The notes: generated by a model from the letters alone, not told the origin. 64,000 nucleotides of DNA from JACCVL01 sp963695375 (GCA_963695375.1 OY968767.1:744001-808000); one strand, 5' to 3'; shown: positions 7,615 to 18,947, numbered from the stretch's first letter. Made by a program: numbers and translations.

Positions 7615-10203
7615 TCAGACCACGCGGACGTCCAACGCGTCGTCCGCGGCGCGGTCCACCTCGACGGTGGCACCGTCGCGGACGGTCCCGTCCAGCAACC
7701 CACGGGCGAGCCGGTCGCCGATCGCGGACTGGACCAGCCGACGCAGCGGCCGCGCGCCGTAGACGGGGTCGAACCCGGTCAGCGCGAGCCACTCACGAGC
7801 CGAGCCGGTGACCTGCAACGTGATCCGTCGCGGCTCGAGCCGCAGCGCCAGCGCGGCGATCTGCAGGTCGACGATCGCCGTGAGCTCCTCGGTGCCGAGC
7901 TGGTCGAACATCACCACGTCGTCCAGCCGATTCAGGAACTCCGGCTTGAACGACCGGCGCACGACGTCCAGCACCGCTCGCTGGCGGGCGTCCACGTCCA
8001 GCGTCGGGTCGGCGAGGTGGGTCGATCCCAGGTTCGAGGTGAGGACGAGGATCACGTTGCGGAAGTCGACGGTGCGTCCCTGCCCGTCGGTCAGCCGGCC
8101 GTCGTCGAGCACCTGAAGCAGCACGTCGAACACCTCGGGGTGCGCCTTCTCGATCTCGTCCAGCAGGACCACTCCGTACGGCCGCCGGCGGACCGCCTCG
8201 GTCAGTTGGCCACCCTCCTCGTGCCCGATGTAGCCGGGTGGGGCGCCGACGAGCCGGGCCACGGTGTGCTTCTCGCCGTACTCGCTCATGTCGATGCGCA
8301 CCATCGCGCGCTCGTCGTCGAAGAGGAACTCCGCGAGCGCCTTCGCCAGCTCGGTCTTGCCCACCCCGGTGGGGCCGAGGAACAGGAACGAGCCGGTCGG
8401 CCGGTCCGGGTCGGACAGGCCGACCCGCGCCCGGCGGACGGCGTCGGACACGGCGACGACGGCCCGGCGCTGTCCGATCACCCGGTGCGCGAGCTCCTCC
8501 TCCATCCGCAGCAGCTTGCCGGCTTCCCCTTCGAGCAGCCGGCCCGCCGGGATGCCGGTCCAGGCCGAGACCACCTCGGCCACCTCGTCGGCACCGACCT
8601 CCTCGCGCACCATCAGATCCGTGTCGTCGAGCTGGGCGGCCTGCGACTGAGCGTCCGCCAGCTCCCGTTCCAACGCAGGGATCTCGCCGTATGCCAGCCG
8701 GCTGGCCGTCTCCAGGTCGTTGATCCGCTGCGCCCGCTCGAGCTGCACGCGCAGGTCGTCGATCCGCTCCTTGATCTCGCCGACCCGGTTCAGTCCCTGC
8801 TTCTCCGCCTCCCAGCGCGCTTCCAGCCCGCGCAGCTGCTCCTGCTTGTCGGCGAGCTCGGCACGGAGCTTGAGCAGCCGCTCCTGGCTGGCGTCGTCCG
8901 TCTCGTTGGCCAGGTGCAGCTCCTCCATCAACAACCGGTCCACCTGGCGCCGCAGCTCGTCGATCTCCACCGGCGAGGAGTCGATCTCCATCCGCAGCCG
9001 GCTGCTCGCCTCGTCCACCAGGTCGATCGCCTTGTCCGGCAGCTGCCGACCGGGGATGTAGCGGTCGCTGAGGCTGGCGGCGGCGACGAGAGCCGCATCG
9101 GACACCGCCACCTTGTGGTGCGCCTCGTAGCGCTCCTTCAAGCCGCGCAGGATGGCGATCGTGTCCTCGACGCTGGGCTCGCCGACGAAGACCTGCTGGA
9201 AGCGACGCTCCAGCGCCGGGTCCTTCTCGATCCGCTGGCGGTACTCGTCCAGCGTGGTGGCGCCGATCATCCGCAGCTCACCGCGGGCCAGCATCGGCTT
9301 GAGCATGTTGCCCGCGTCCATCGCCCCCTCGCCGGACGCCCCGGCGCCGACGACCGTGTGCAGCTCGTCGATGAACGTGATGACCTGCCCGCCGGACTCC
9401 TTGATCTCGCCGAGGACCGCGGTCAGCCGCTCCTCGAACTCCCCGCGGTACTTCGCCCCGGCGACCATCGCGCCCAGGTCCAGCGAGACCAGACGCCGGT
9501 CCCGCAGCGACTCCGGGACGTCGCCGGCGACGATCCGCTGTGCCAGCCCCTCGACCACGGCGGTCTTGCCCACGCCGGGATCGCCGATGAGGACCGGGTT
9601 GTTCTTCGTCCGGCGGCTGAGCACCTGCACCACCCGGCGGATCTCGGCGTCCCGGCCGATCACGGGGTCGAGCCGGCCCTCCTTCGCCTGCGCGGTCAGG
9701 TCGATGCCGTACTTCTCCAGCGCCTGGTACGTCGCTTCCGGGTCCGGGGTGGTCACCCGGTGCCCCCCACGCACGGCGGAGAACGCCTCCTGGAGCACGG
9801 CAGCGGTCGCGCCCGCGCCGTCCAGCGCCTCCCGGGCGGGGCCGGCGACGGTGGCGGTGCCGACGAGCAGGTGCTCGGTGGAGACGTACTCGTCCCCGAG
9901 TTCGCCGGCCAGGTCCTCGGCCCGCTGCAGCACCTCCAGGGTCCCGCGGCCGAGGGCGGGGGCGGCCACGCTGCTGCCGCGGGCGCTCGGCAGCGCGCCG
10001 AGGGCCGCCTCGACCCGGTCCAGCAGCGCGGGCGGCTGCACACCGGCGGCGCGGACCAGGGCGAGCGGGGTGCCGTCGGCCGGGGCCAGCAGGGCTGCGA
10101 GCAGATGCACCGGCTCGACCTGGGCGTGTCCGCCGGCAGCGGCACGCTGCACGGCGGTGCTCATCGCCTCCTGGCTTCGCCGGGTGAGCTTCGACGCGTC
10201 CAT
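7615..10203 (-). CDS. clpB: ATP-dependent chaperone ClpB
   Basis: An 862-residue Hsp100 disaggregase that works with DnaK/DnaJ/GrpE to rescue aggregated proteins. Order: Clp N-domain (~1-150), AAA1 with GDPGVGKTAVVEG and ITFIDELHTVVGAG, a coiled-coil middle domain rich in E, R and L (~400-525), AAA2 with GPTGVGKTELAKAL and VVLLDEIEKAHPEVF, and a C-terminal small domain. ATG 10203 gives MDASKLTRRSQEAMSTAV, the usual start, with GGAGGG upstream; the open frame before it is non-coding. A HAIR operator at 10259-10277 indicates control by HspR, encoded just upstream. Confidence 0.97.
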   Translation of the reverse strand: MDASKLTRRSQEAMSTAVQRAAAGGHAQVEPVHLLAALLAPADGTPLALVRAAGVQPPALLDRVEAALGALPSARGSSVAAPALGRGTLEVLQRAEDLAGELGDEYVSTEHLLVGTATVAGPAREALDGAGATAAVLQEAFSAVRGGHRVTTPDPEATYQALEKYGIDLTAQAKEGRLDPVIGRDAEIRRVVQVLSRRTKNNPVLIGDPGVGKTAVVEGLAQRIVAGDVPESLRDRRLVSLDLGAMVAGAKYRGEFEERLTAVLGEIKESGGQVITFIDELHTVVGAGASGEGAMDAGNMLKPMLARGELRMIGATTLDEYRQRIEKDPALERRFQQVFVGEPSVEDTIAILRGLKERYEAHHKVAVSDAALVAAASLSDRYIPGRQLPDKAIDLVDEASSRLRMEIDSSPVEIDELRRQVDRLLMEELHLANETDDASQERLLKLRAELADKQEQLRGLEARWEAEKQGLNRVGEIKERIDDLRVQLERAQRINDLETASRLAYGEIPALERELADAQSQAAQLDDTDLMVREEVGADEVAEVVSAWTGIPAGRLLEGEAGKLLRMEEELAHRVIGQRRAVVAVSDAVRRARVGLSDPDRPTGSFLFLGPTGVGKTELAKALAEFLFDDERAMVRIDMSEYGEKHTVARLVGAPPGYIGHEEGGQLTEAVRRRPYGVVLLDEIEKAHPEVFDVLLQVLDDGRLTDGQGRTVDFRNVILVLTSNLGSTHLADPTLDVDARQRAVLDVVRRSFKPEFLNRLDDVVMFDQLGTEELTAIVDLQIAALALRLEPRRITLQVTGSAREWLALTGFDPVYGARPLRRLVQSAIGDRLARGLLDGTVRDGATVEVDRAADDALDVRVV

Positions 10204-10258
10204 GGCTTCGATGTCCCTCCAGGTCAGATCGTTCCTGCCGGCAGCAACGCTGGCAGAG

Positions 10259-10277
10259 TTGAGTCGATTCCACGCAA
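10259..10277 (-). promoter_or_regulatory. HAIR element (HspR operator) upstream of clpB
   Basis: TTGAGT, seven bases, ACGCAA: one mismatch from the HAIR consensus CTTGAGT-N7-ACTCAAG bound by HspR. It lies 56 bases before the clpB ATG, where repressor binding would cover the promoter. Confidence 0.8.
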
Positions 10278-10327
10278 CTTTGCGGATCGGCCGCCGGGAT
10301 GCCGGGGCCCTGCGGGTTTCGACCTGC

Positions 10328-10798
10328 TCAGCGCCGGGTGACCTGCACCTGGCAGCTGAGCTCGTCGCCACCGGGCGCCGGCAGCCGGCGCAGCACCAGG
10401 TCCGCCGAGTCCCCGGCGGCCAGCCCGCGGACCCGCTGCCGGGTGGCCCGGACGGTGTCCTGCTCCGGCCCGGCGACCGCCACGGTGACGACGAAGTCGG
10501 CCGGTTCACCGGTCGTGTTGGTCAGTGTGGCCGAGGCCGACCAGGCACCGCTGGGCCGCTGCACACAGTCCAGATCGCTCAGCGCCTCGGCGTCGGGAGC
10601 CCCACGCGCACCTGGATCCGCCTGCTCGGCCTCGCTCGGCGCCGGCGAGGTGACGACCGGCTCGGCGGCACCTGCACCGGTCGAGTCGGCCGAGACGCCT
10701 GCGCCGCACCCGGTCAGCGTCAGCACCCCGCCGGCCAGACCGGCGGCGACCGCGGTGCCGGTACCGAAGCGCACGCCTCTGATCTCACCACGCGTCAC
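10328..10798 (-). CDS. Putative lipoprotein
   Basis: A 156-codon frame with a signal peptide ending in a lipobox (VLTLTGC), followed by a disordered S/A/E/P stretch. A ~90-residue domain (LDCVQRPSGAWSASATLTNTT, DFVVTVAVAG, SCQVQV) then reads like a small beta-sandwich of the FxLYD or protein-decoration type. GTG 10774 (giving VRFGTGTAVAAG) is an alternative start with a better signal peptide. It starts 12 bp after the hspR stop, so it may be the last gene of the dnaK operon. Function unknown; envelope location inferred. Confidence 0.7.
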   Translation of the reverse strand: MTRGEIRGVRFGTGTAVAAGLAGGVLTLTGCGAGVSADSTGAGAAEPVVTSPAPSEAEQADPGARGAPDAEALSDLDCVQRPSGAWSASATLTNTTGEPADFVVTVAVAGPEQDTVRATRQRVRGLAAGDSADLVLRRLPAPGGDELSCQVQVTRR

Positions 10799-10810
10799 CC
10801 CTCGTCCGGA

Positions 10811-11221
10811 TCAGCCGCGCCGCCAGATCACGACCTGGCTGGTCTGCGGCTGCACCGGAACGGGCAGGTTCCCGGAGCCGACGAGAGCCTGCCGGGCGGC
10901 TTCGAGCTCGGCCTCCAGCGCCTCCACCTGCTCGGCGAGCCGCTGCACCTGCTGCTGCAGGGCGAGGACCCGTCGCACCCCCTCGAGGCCCAGCCCCTCC
11001 GCCGTCAGCCGGGCCACCACCCGCAGCGCGTCCAGATCCCGCAGCGAGTACCGGCGCCCGCCGCCGCCGGTGCGTCCCGGAGTCACCAGACCGAGCCGGT
11101 CGTAGGTCCGCAGCGTCTGCGGGTGCATCCCGGTGAGCTCGGCGGCAACGCTGATCACGAACACCGGCACGTCCGGGCCGGGCGCGCCCGCGCCGCCACG
11201 GGGCAGCCCCGGGCCGGTCAC
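10811..11221 (-). CDS. hspR: MerR-family heat-shock repressor HspR
   Basis: A 136-residue MerR-type regulator. The winged-helix part reads AAELTGMHPQTLRTYDRLGLVTPGR (split here only for reading), then RRYSLRDLDALRVVARL, followed by a coiled coil (LALQQQVQRLAEQVEALEAELEAARQAL) for dimerisation. HspR represses the dnaK operon and clpB at HAIR sites and needs DnaK as co-repressor in Streptomyces. Both expected HAIR sites are present in this window. The GTG start overlaps the dnaJ stop (GTGA), so the two are translationally coupled. Confidence 0.95.
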   Translation of the reverse strand: MTGPGLPRGGAGAPGPDVPVFVISVAAELTGMHPQTLRTYDRLGLVTPGRTGGGGRRYSLRDLDALRVVARLTAEGLGLEGVRRVLALQQQVQRLAEQVEALEAELEAARQALVGSGNLPVPVQPQTSQVVIWRRG

Positions 11222-12357
11222 GACTGCGCTCCCGGCCGCGCCGCGGCAGTGCGGGGGTCGGCACCGCCGCGGGCGGCCCGCATGGCCTCCACCGCGGCCC
11301 GCTCGTCGTCGTTCAGCGTGCGGGGCACCTGCACCTCGACGGTGACCAGCAGGTCCCCGAGCGTCCCGTCCCGCCGCCGGGCGCCCTTGCCGCGGGCGCG
11401 GAAGGTGCGCCCGGACGGCGTCCCCGCCGGCACCTTGAGCGACACCGTCCCGCCGTCCAGGGTGGGCACGGCGATGGTGGCTCCGAGCGCCGCCTCGTCG
11501 AACGAGATCGGCACCGTCACGGTGAGGTTGTCGCTGCGCCGACCGAAGACCGGGTGCGGGGCCACGTGCACAGTGACGTACAGATCACCGGACGGACCGC
11601 CCCGCTCACCGGAGGCGCCCTTGCCGCGGAGCCGGATCCGCTGCCCGTCCCGCACCCCGGCCGGAATCCGCACCTGCATGGTGGTCGACGACTGCCCGCG
11701 TCCCGAGCCGTGGCAGGTGGGACACGGGTCATCGACCACCATCCCGCGACCCCGGCACGTCGTGCACGGCTCGGTCATCGCGAACAGGCCGCCGGCGGCG
11801 CTGGTCAGCATCCCGGTGCCCTCACAGTCGGGGCAGACGCGGGGGACGGTGCCCGCTCGGGCGCCAGTGCCCCGGCAGTCCCGGCAGGCGGCGTCGCTGG
11901 TCGTCCGCAGCGGCAACGTCACGCCCTCGACCGCCTGCTCGAAGCTGATGCTCGCCTCGGTCTCGACGTCGGCACCACGTCGGGGAGCGACGCCCGTCGT
12001 CCGGGGCCGGGTGCCGCCGCCTCCGAACAACCCGCCCAACAGGTCGGAGATGTCGAAGCCGCCGGCACCGCCGGGTGCACCGCCGGCCGGGAAGCGGAAG
12101 CCTCCCGGTCCGCCGGCACCGGAACCGAACAGCGCCCGCTGCTCGTCGTACTCCTTGCGCTTCTCGGGCGAAGACAGCACGGAGTAGGCCTCGGAGATCT
12201 GCTTGAAGCGATCCTCGGCGGCGCTGTCCCCCGGCTTGGAGTCGGGGTGGTGGGTGCGCGCCAGCTTGCGGTAGGCCTTCTTGATCTCCTCGCCGGAGGC
12301 GTCCTTGGAGACACCGAGCGTCTGGTAGAAGTCCTTGCCCCGCCAGTCACTGGTCAT
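11218..12357 (-). CDS. dnaJ: Chaperone DnaJ
   Basis: A 379-residue type I Hsp40. The J-domain (DFYQTLGVSKDASGEEIKK, HPDSKPG with the HPD motif) is followed by a Gly/Phe-rich region, four zinc-finger repeats (CRDCRGTGARAG, CPDCEGTG, CTTCRGRG, CPTCHGSG) and the C-terminal substrate domains. ATG 12357 is eight bases after GAGGAGG; an upstream GTG at 12366 touches the Shine-Dalgarno and is unlikely. It delivers clients to DnaK and stimulates its ATPase. The SDWRGKDFYQ N-terminus marks the operon-encoded actinobacterial DnaJ1 type. Confidence 0.96.
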   Translation of the reverse strand: MTSDWRGKDFYQTLGVSKDASGEEIKKAYRKLARTHHPDSKPGDSAAEDRFKQISEAYSVLSSPEKRKEYDEQRALFGSGAGGPGGFRFPAGGAPGGAGGFDISDLLGGLFGGGGTRPRTTGVAPRRGADVETEASISFEQAVEGVTLPLRTTSDAACRDCRGTGARAGTVPRVCPDCEGTGMLTSAAGGLFAMTEPCTTCRGRGMVVDDPCPTCHGSGRGQSSTTMQVRIPAGVRDGQRIRLRGKGASGERGGPSGDLYVTVHVAPHPVFGRRSDNLTVTVPISFDEAALGATIAVPTLDGGTVSLKVPAGTPSGRTFRARGKGARRRDGTLGDLLVTVEVQVPRTLNDDERAAVEAMRAARGGADPRTAAARPGAQS

Positions 12358-12377
12358 CGCACACACCTCCTCTGAGA

Positions 12378-13093
12378 TCAGTTGACCGGGGACCCCGCGT
12401 CACCGTCGGGGAGGTCGGGGCCTTCGGCACCGTCGGTACCGTCGGCGGGACCGCCCTCTCGCTCGGGCCGGGGACCGTCCGGCGACGGCTCGACGACCGC
12501 GACCCGGGCCGGACGCAACACCCGCTCCCCCACTCGGTAACCGGGCTGCAGGATGGTGCGCGCCGTCGGCCCGTCGACGTCGTCGTCGTGCCCGTGCATC
12601 AGCGCCTCGTGGACCTGCGGGTCGAACGGCTCGCCGGCCTCGCCGAAGCGCTCCAGCCCCAACCCCACGAGCGTGCGCTCCAGCGAGTCGGCGACCGCCT
12701 TGAAGCCACCGGTCAGCTCACCGTGCTCACGGGCCCGGTCGAGGTCGTCGAGCACGCTCAGCAGCCCGGCAAGCACGGTCGCCCGCGCGGTCTCCCGCAC
12801 GGCGTCGCGATCCCGGTCGACGCGACGCTTGTAGTTGACGTACTCGGCCTGCAGCCGCTGCAGGTCAGCGGTGCGCTCGTCCAGCTCGCGCACCAGCTCG
12901 ACCGTCACGTCCCGCTCCGGTGCGCCCGGCTCGGGGTCCGCGACCGGCGGGGAGGCGGGACCGTCGACCTCGGGACCGTCCACCTCGGGACCGGCGACCT
13001 CGGGGCCGGCCCCGCCGGCCGCGGCCTGGCCGCCGGGTCCCTCCGGGAGAGGGGCCTCGGCGGCCGGGCCGTCCTGATCGTGCGGGTGCTGGC

Positions 13094-13097
<4 letters not shown>
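12378..13097 (-). CDS. grpE: Nucleotide exchange factor GrpE
   Basis: A 239-residue GrpE, the ADP-release factor of DnaK. An acidic, proline-rich N-terminal extension (~1-65) carries four tandem GPEV units. The coiled coil follows (RTADLQRLQAEYVNYKRRVDRDRDAVRE), then the DnaK-contacting head (VHEALMHGHDDDVDGPT, ILQPGYRVGERVLRPARVAV). The C-terminal tail is disordered. GTG 13097 overlaps the dnaK stop as GTGA. The long flanking disordered tails are common in high-GC actinobacteria. Confidence 0.94.
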
Positions 13098-15001
<1,904 letters not shown>

Positions 15002-15046
15002 GGGAGTTCCTCCTGGAAGATCGGGTCACGGCTCCCGTCCGGAGCC

Positions 15047-15065
15047 TTGAGTCTGCCAGGCTCAA
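15047..15065 (-). promoter_or_regulatory. HAIR element (HspR operator) upstream of dnaK
   Basis: Plus strand TTGAGT, seven bases, GCTCAA: one mismatch from the HAIR consensus. It lies in the 66 bp between the thiQ stop and the dnaK start, so the heat-shock promoter must sit in this gap or reach into the end of thiQ. Confidence 0.85.
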
Positions 15066-15067
15066 CT

Positions 15068-16165
15068 CTAATGAGTCTGTCGCTGTTCCCCAAACCCGGG
15101 CGTCCCGAGAATCGCGACCGCGGTCGGCTCCACCCGCAACCGTACGGATCCGTCCCGGGTCCCCGGCCAGGCACCCGGCGTCCACGCCCGCAGCCCGCTC
15201 AGCCGCTCGGCCAGGTCGCCGCCCGGGTGCCCACCCGGCGCCCCGGCGGCGGGCAGCCAGCACGGGCGCACCTCGAGGCTGGTGCCCGCCCGGGTGAGCT
15301 GGCGTGACACCACGGCGGCCTCGAGCGGTCCGCCGGGGTCGACCACCAGCGACTCCGGCCGCAGGCCGATCACGGTGTCGGCGGGGACGTCGGGGGGCGC
15401 GCCCGCGGCGAGGCCGGCCGCGGGCACGAACCAGCGGTAGCCGAGGAAGCGGGCGACGGTCTCGTCGACCGGGCGGTGCCACAGCTGGTCCGGTGGCGCG
15501 GTCTGCAGCAGCCGGCCGGCCACCATCACCGCCACCCGGTCCGCGACGGTGAAGGCCTCGTCATGGTCGTGGGTCACGTAGAGCGCGGTCGTCCCGGTCC
15601 GGCGCAGGATCTGCTGCAGGTCGGTGCTGAGCCGGTCGCGGAGCGAGCGGTCGAGCGCCGACAGCGGCTCGTCGAGCAGCAACAGCCGTGGCCTGGGGGC
15701 GAGGGAGCGGGCCAGCGCCACCCGCTGCTGCTCACCCCCGGACAGGGTCGCGACCGGGCGGTCGGCCGCGCCGGTGAGCCCGACCAGCTCGAGCAGCTCC
15801 TCGACCCGGCTCGTCCGGTCGGCGCGCGGCACCCCCGCCATCCGCAACCCGAAGGCGATGTTCCCGGCCACGTCGCGATGCGGGAACAGCTGGCCGTCCT
15901 GGAACATCAGGCCGAAGCCGCGGCGGTGCACGGGGACCGCGGCCAGGTCCCGGCCGGCCCAGGCGACCGTGCCGGGCGGCGTCGGCTCCAGCCCGGCAAC
16001 CGCGCGGAGCAGGGTGGACTTCCCGCACCCGGAGGGGCCGAGGAGCGCGAGCACCTCGCCCGGCGGCACAGCCAGGCTCACCTCGTCGACCGCCCGGGTA
16101 GGACCGAAGGTCACCGTGAGCCGGTGCACCCGCAGCCCGGCTTGCCCGCCGGCGGCGGCGCTCAC
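15068..16165 (-). CDS. thiQ: Thiamine ABC transporter, ATP-binding protein
   Basis: A 365-residue ABC ATPase. LLGPSGCGKSTLLRAVAGLEP is Walker A, LSGGEQQRVALARSL the signature, RLLLLDEPLSALD Walker B, and YVTHDHDEAF the H-loop; a C-terminal TOBE-like extension follows residue ~240. GTG 16165 overlaps the permease stop as GTGA. It is the last gene of a TPP-riboswitch-controlled thiB-thiP-thiQ operon, so import of thiamine or a phosphorylated form is likely. The ATPase sequence alone would also fit iron or molybdate importers; the riboswitch decides. Confidence 0.88.
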   Translation of the reverse strand: MSAAAGGQAGLRVHRLTVTFGPTRAVDEVSLAVPPGEVLALLGPSGCGKSTLLRAVAGLEPTPPGTVAWAGRDLAAVPVHRRGFGLMFQDGQLFPHRDVAGNIAFGLRMAGVPRADRTSRVEELLELVGLTGAADRPVATLSGGEQQRVALARSLAPRPRLLLLDEPLSALDRSLRDRLSTDLQQILRRTGTTALYVTHDHDEAFTVADRVAVMVAGRLLQTAPPDQLWHRPVDETVARFLGYRWFVPAAGLAAGAPPDVPADTVIGLRPESLVVDPGGPLEAAVVSRQLTRAGTSLEVRPCWLPAAGAPGGHPGGDLAERLSGLRAWTPGAWPGTRDGSVRLRVEPTAVAILGTPGFGEQRQTH

Positions 16166-17793
16166 AGCTCGGCTCCCGCCGACTGCAGTCGCAGGCGTTC
16201 GGCGACGCCGATCACCACGGTCGTGACCGCGGCGAGGACCACCGAAGCGGCCAGCGCCATGCCCAGGTTGTCCCCGCCGGGCCGGCCGATGAGCCGGAAG
16301 ATGACCACCGGCAGCGTGGGCCGGTCGGGTCTGGCCAGGAAGCTGGTGGCGCCGAACTCGCCGAGGCTCACAGCGAAGCAGAAGCCGACGGCCAGGCCCA
16401 GCGACCGGCCGAGCACCGGCAGGTCGACCGCCGCGAACATCCGCCCCGGCCCAGCACCGAGCACGGCGGCCGCCTCGCGCAGCCGCGGGTCGATCGAGCG
16501 CAGGACGGGCAGCAGGGTGCGGATCACGAGCGGCACGGCGACGACCGCCTGCGCGATCGGGATCAGCACGATCGAGGAGCGCAGGTCCAGCGGCGGCCGG
16601 TTCAGCGTGATCAGGAAACCGAAACCGACGGTCACCGCGGACACGCCGAGCGGGAGCATGAACACCCCGTCGAGGACGCCCAACACCCGCCGGGAGGTAC
16701 GGCGTCGCGGCCGGCGGGACAGCACCACGCAGATCGCCACCCCGACGAGCATCGCGATCCCGGTGGCGTCGACGGCGACGCGCAACGAGTTGAGGGCGGC
16801 GTCCCACACCGAGACCTCGAGCGCCCCGCGGGTGCCCTGGCTGCTGAGGTTGGCGTAGTTGTCCAGCCCCCAGCCTCCCGGCGTCCGCAGCGAACCCACC
16901 AGCAGCGACAGCAGCGGTGTCAGCAACAGTCCACCGACCACCACCGCGGTGACCCCGACGGCGGTCAGGTCACCGCGGCCCAGCGGGTGGTCGGTCGTTC
17001 GCTCCGCCTGCACCCGCAGTGCCGTCTCCCGGCGGCGGCGGGCCCGAGCCGCCAGCAGCAGGCTCGCGGCCACCACGACGAGCTGGACGACCGAGAGGAC
17101 CGCGGCGGTCCGCAGGTCGAGGAACTGCGTGGTCTGGACCCAGATCTCGGTCTCCACCGTGCCGTACGAGGGGCCGCCAAGGACCAGCACGGTCCCGAAC
17201 GACGTGGCGCAGAACAAGAAGACGAGCGAAGCCGCGGCGGCGATCGCCGGGGTGAGGGCCGGCAGCGTCACCGCACGGAACGCCTGCCAGGGCGTGGCGC
17301 CGAGCGAGCGGGCCGCCTGCTCGGGTCGCGGGTCGAGGTGGGACCACATCGACCCCACCGTGCGGACGACCACCGCGTAGTTGAAGAACACCAGCGCGGC
17401 CACCACCGCGGCGAACGTCTGGTCGGCCCGCAGGAAGCCGAGCGGACCCCCCGGCACGAGCAGCCCGCGGAAGGCGACGCCGACCACGACGGTCGGCAGC
17501 ACGAACGGCACCGTCACCAGCGCGCGAGCGACGGCGCGGCCACGGAAGCGGCAGCGGTACAGCACGTAGGCGCCCGGCATCCCGAGCAGGACCGCGAGCA
17601 GAGTGCCGGCCACCGACTGGGCCAGCGTCTGCCCGAGCACCCGCCAGGTGCGGTCGGTCCCGAACACCTCGACGAACCCACCGAGGTCCAGCTCGCCACC
17701 GCTGACCAGCCCGCGCTGCACGATCGCTGCCACCGGCCAGGCGAAGAACACCCCCAGGAAGGCCAGCGGCACCAAGGCCGCCAGCAGCAGCAC
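16162..17793 (-). CDS. thiP: Thiamine ABC transporter, two-domain permease
   Basis: A ~543-residue membrane protein made of two fused BPD_transp_1 domains, the ThiP/FbpB architecture. EAA-type loops that contact the ATPase are visible in each half (EQAARSLGATPWQAFRAVTLPAL-like near 180 and LREAAAVLGAGPGRMFAAVDL near 450). The start is uncertain: GTG 17793 is the first usual start codon after the thiB stop, and a CTG at 17832 overlaps that stop. It sits between thiB and thiQ in one operon. Confidence 0.85.
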   Translation of the reverse strand: MLLLAALVPLAFLGVFFAWPVAAIVQRGLVSGGELDLGGFVEVFGTDRTWRVLGQTLAQSVAGTLLAVLLGMPGAYVLYRCRFRGRAVARALVTVPFVLPTVVVGVAFRGLLVPGGPLGFLRADQTFAAVVAALVFFNYAVVVRTVGSMWSHLDPRPEQAARSLGATPWQAFRAVTLPALTPAIAAAASLVFLFCATSFGTVLVLGGPSYGTVETEIWVQTTQFLDLRTAAVLSVVQLVVVAASLLLAARARRRRETALRVQAERTTDHPLGRGDLTAVGVTAVVVGGLLLTPLLSLLVGSLRTPGGWGLDNYANLSSQGTRGALEVSVWDAALNSLRVAVDATGIAMLVGVAICVVLSRRPRRRTSRRVLGVLDGVFMLPLGVSAVTVGFGFLITLNRPPLDLRSSIVLIPIAQAVVAVPLVIRTLLPVLRSIDPRLREAAAVLGAGPGRMFAAVDLPVLGRSLGLAVGFCFAVSLGEFGATSFLARPDRPTLPVVIFRLIGRPGGDNLGMALAASVVLAAVTTVVIGVAERLRLQSAGAEL

Positions 17794-17828
17794 CAGCGCG
17801 GGACCGGTCGGCGGGTACCGGCCGGCGC

Positions 17829-18917
17829 TCAGCCGACGACGACCTCGGTCCACTGGTCGATCCACTGCTCGCGGTTGGCGCCGATGTCGTCCGCCGGGAT
17901 CGCGAACGGATCCTCGGAGAGCGGACCGAACCGAGCCCAGGTGCGAGGTAGGTCGGCCCGCTTCAGCACGGGGTACATGTACATCGTGGTCGGGATGGTC
18001 TGCTGGACGCGGGTGGTCAGCAGGAAGTCGATCAGCTGCTGCGCCCCCTCGGGGTTGTCCGCCCCGGCCAGGACGCCGGCGTACTCGACCTGCCGGAAGC
18101 AGGTGTCCAGCAGAGCACGGGTCGGTGGCTCGGTGTTCCGGCCGGACACCTCTGCCGGGGGCGAGCTGGCATAGGACACGACGATCGGGCGCGGTCCCGC
18201 GCCCTGCGAGCCGGAGAAGTCGACGAAGTAGGCGTCGGACCAGCTGTCGGCGACCTTGACGCCGTTGTCGACGAGCTCTGCCCAGTACCGCTGCCAACCG
18301 TCCTCGCCGAAGGCGGCGACGGTGGCCAGCAGGAACGACAGCCCGGGTGACGAGGTGGCCGGGTTGGTCACCACCAGCAGGTCCTCGTAGGCCGGGTCGG
18401 CCAGGTCCTCCAGCGTCCGCGGCTCGGCCAGGTCACGCTCGGCGAACCAGGTGCGGTCCACGTTGACGCACACGTCGCCGTAGTCGATGGCGGTCAACCG
18501 GTCGGTGTCGTCGAGCGCGAACCGGTCCGCCGCCGGCGGCGTCAGCGGCGAGTTGTACGGCGCCAGGATCCCGCTGTCCAACGCCCGGGAGGCGAAGGCG
18601 TTGTCGATGCCGAACACCGCGTCGCCGAGCGGTGCGGCCTCGGTCAGGACCAGCTGGTTGACCAGCGTCCCCGCGTCTCCCGGCGAGGTGATCCGCACGT
18701 CCAGACCGGTGCGGCGCTCGAAGGTGGCCATCAGCTGCTTGTCCACGGCGAACGAGTCGTGGGTGACCAGGACGACCGTGTCGGTGCCGGCTGCCCCGGC
18801 TGCGTCGTCGTCACCGCCGCCCAGGGTGGAGCAGGCGGCCAGCAGCGCGGTGGCGAGCAGCCCGGATCCGATCCGGGCGGTGCGCCACCCGGTGGGGCGT
18901 CCAGTGGTGACCGTCAT
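17829..18917 (-). CDS. thiB: Thiamine ABC transporter, substrate-binding lipoprotein
   Basis: A 362-residue solute-binding protein with a lipobox LLAACS (Cys29), so it is anchored outside the membrane. It starts with VVLVTHDSFAVDKQLMATFE, the ThiB pattern, and contains AIDYGDVCVNVDRTWF and YASSPPAEV, also typical of thiamine-binding ThiB. ATG 18917 is eight bases after AGGAGGG; that Shine-Dalgarno can pair with an upstream CCCTCCT. A TPP riboswitch precedes the gene, which fixes the likely ligand. Confidence 0.9.
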   Translation of the reverse strand: MTVTTGRPTGWRTARIGSGLLATALLAACSTLGGGDDDAAGAAGTDTVVLVTHDSFAVDKQLMATFERRTGLDVRITSPGDAGTLVNQLVLTEAAPLGDAVFGIDNAFASRALDSGILAPYNSPLTPPAADRFALDDTDRLTAIDYGDVCVNVDRTWFAERDLAEPRTLEDLADPAYEDLLVVTNPATSSPGLSFLLATVAAFGEDGWQRYWAELVDNGVKVADSWSDAYFVDFSGSQGAGPRPIVVSYASSPPAEVSGRNTEPPTRALLDTCFRQVEYAGVLAGADNPEGAQQLIDFLLTTRVQQTIPTTMYMYPVLKRADLPRTWARFGPLSEDPFAIPADDIGANREQWIDQWTEVVVG

Positions 18918-18925
18918 CTGTCATG

Positions 18926-18947
18926 CCCTCCTCGAGGTGCAGGAGGG
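18926..18947 (-). promoter_or_regulatory. Shine-Dalgarno sequestering hairpin of thiB leader
   Basis: On the minus strand CCCTCCT, eight bases, AGGAGGG form a 7-bp stem whose 3' arm is the thiB ribosome binding site. It lies between the TPP aptamer and the ATG, so it is the likely expression platform acting on translation. Confidence 0.75.

Noticed and set aside
8017..10341. Open plus-strand frame of about 774 codons opposite clpB
   Set aside because: Shadow of clpB. The translation is low-complexity Leu/Arg/Val-rich with no motif.
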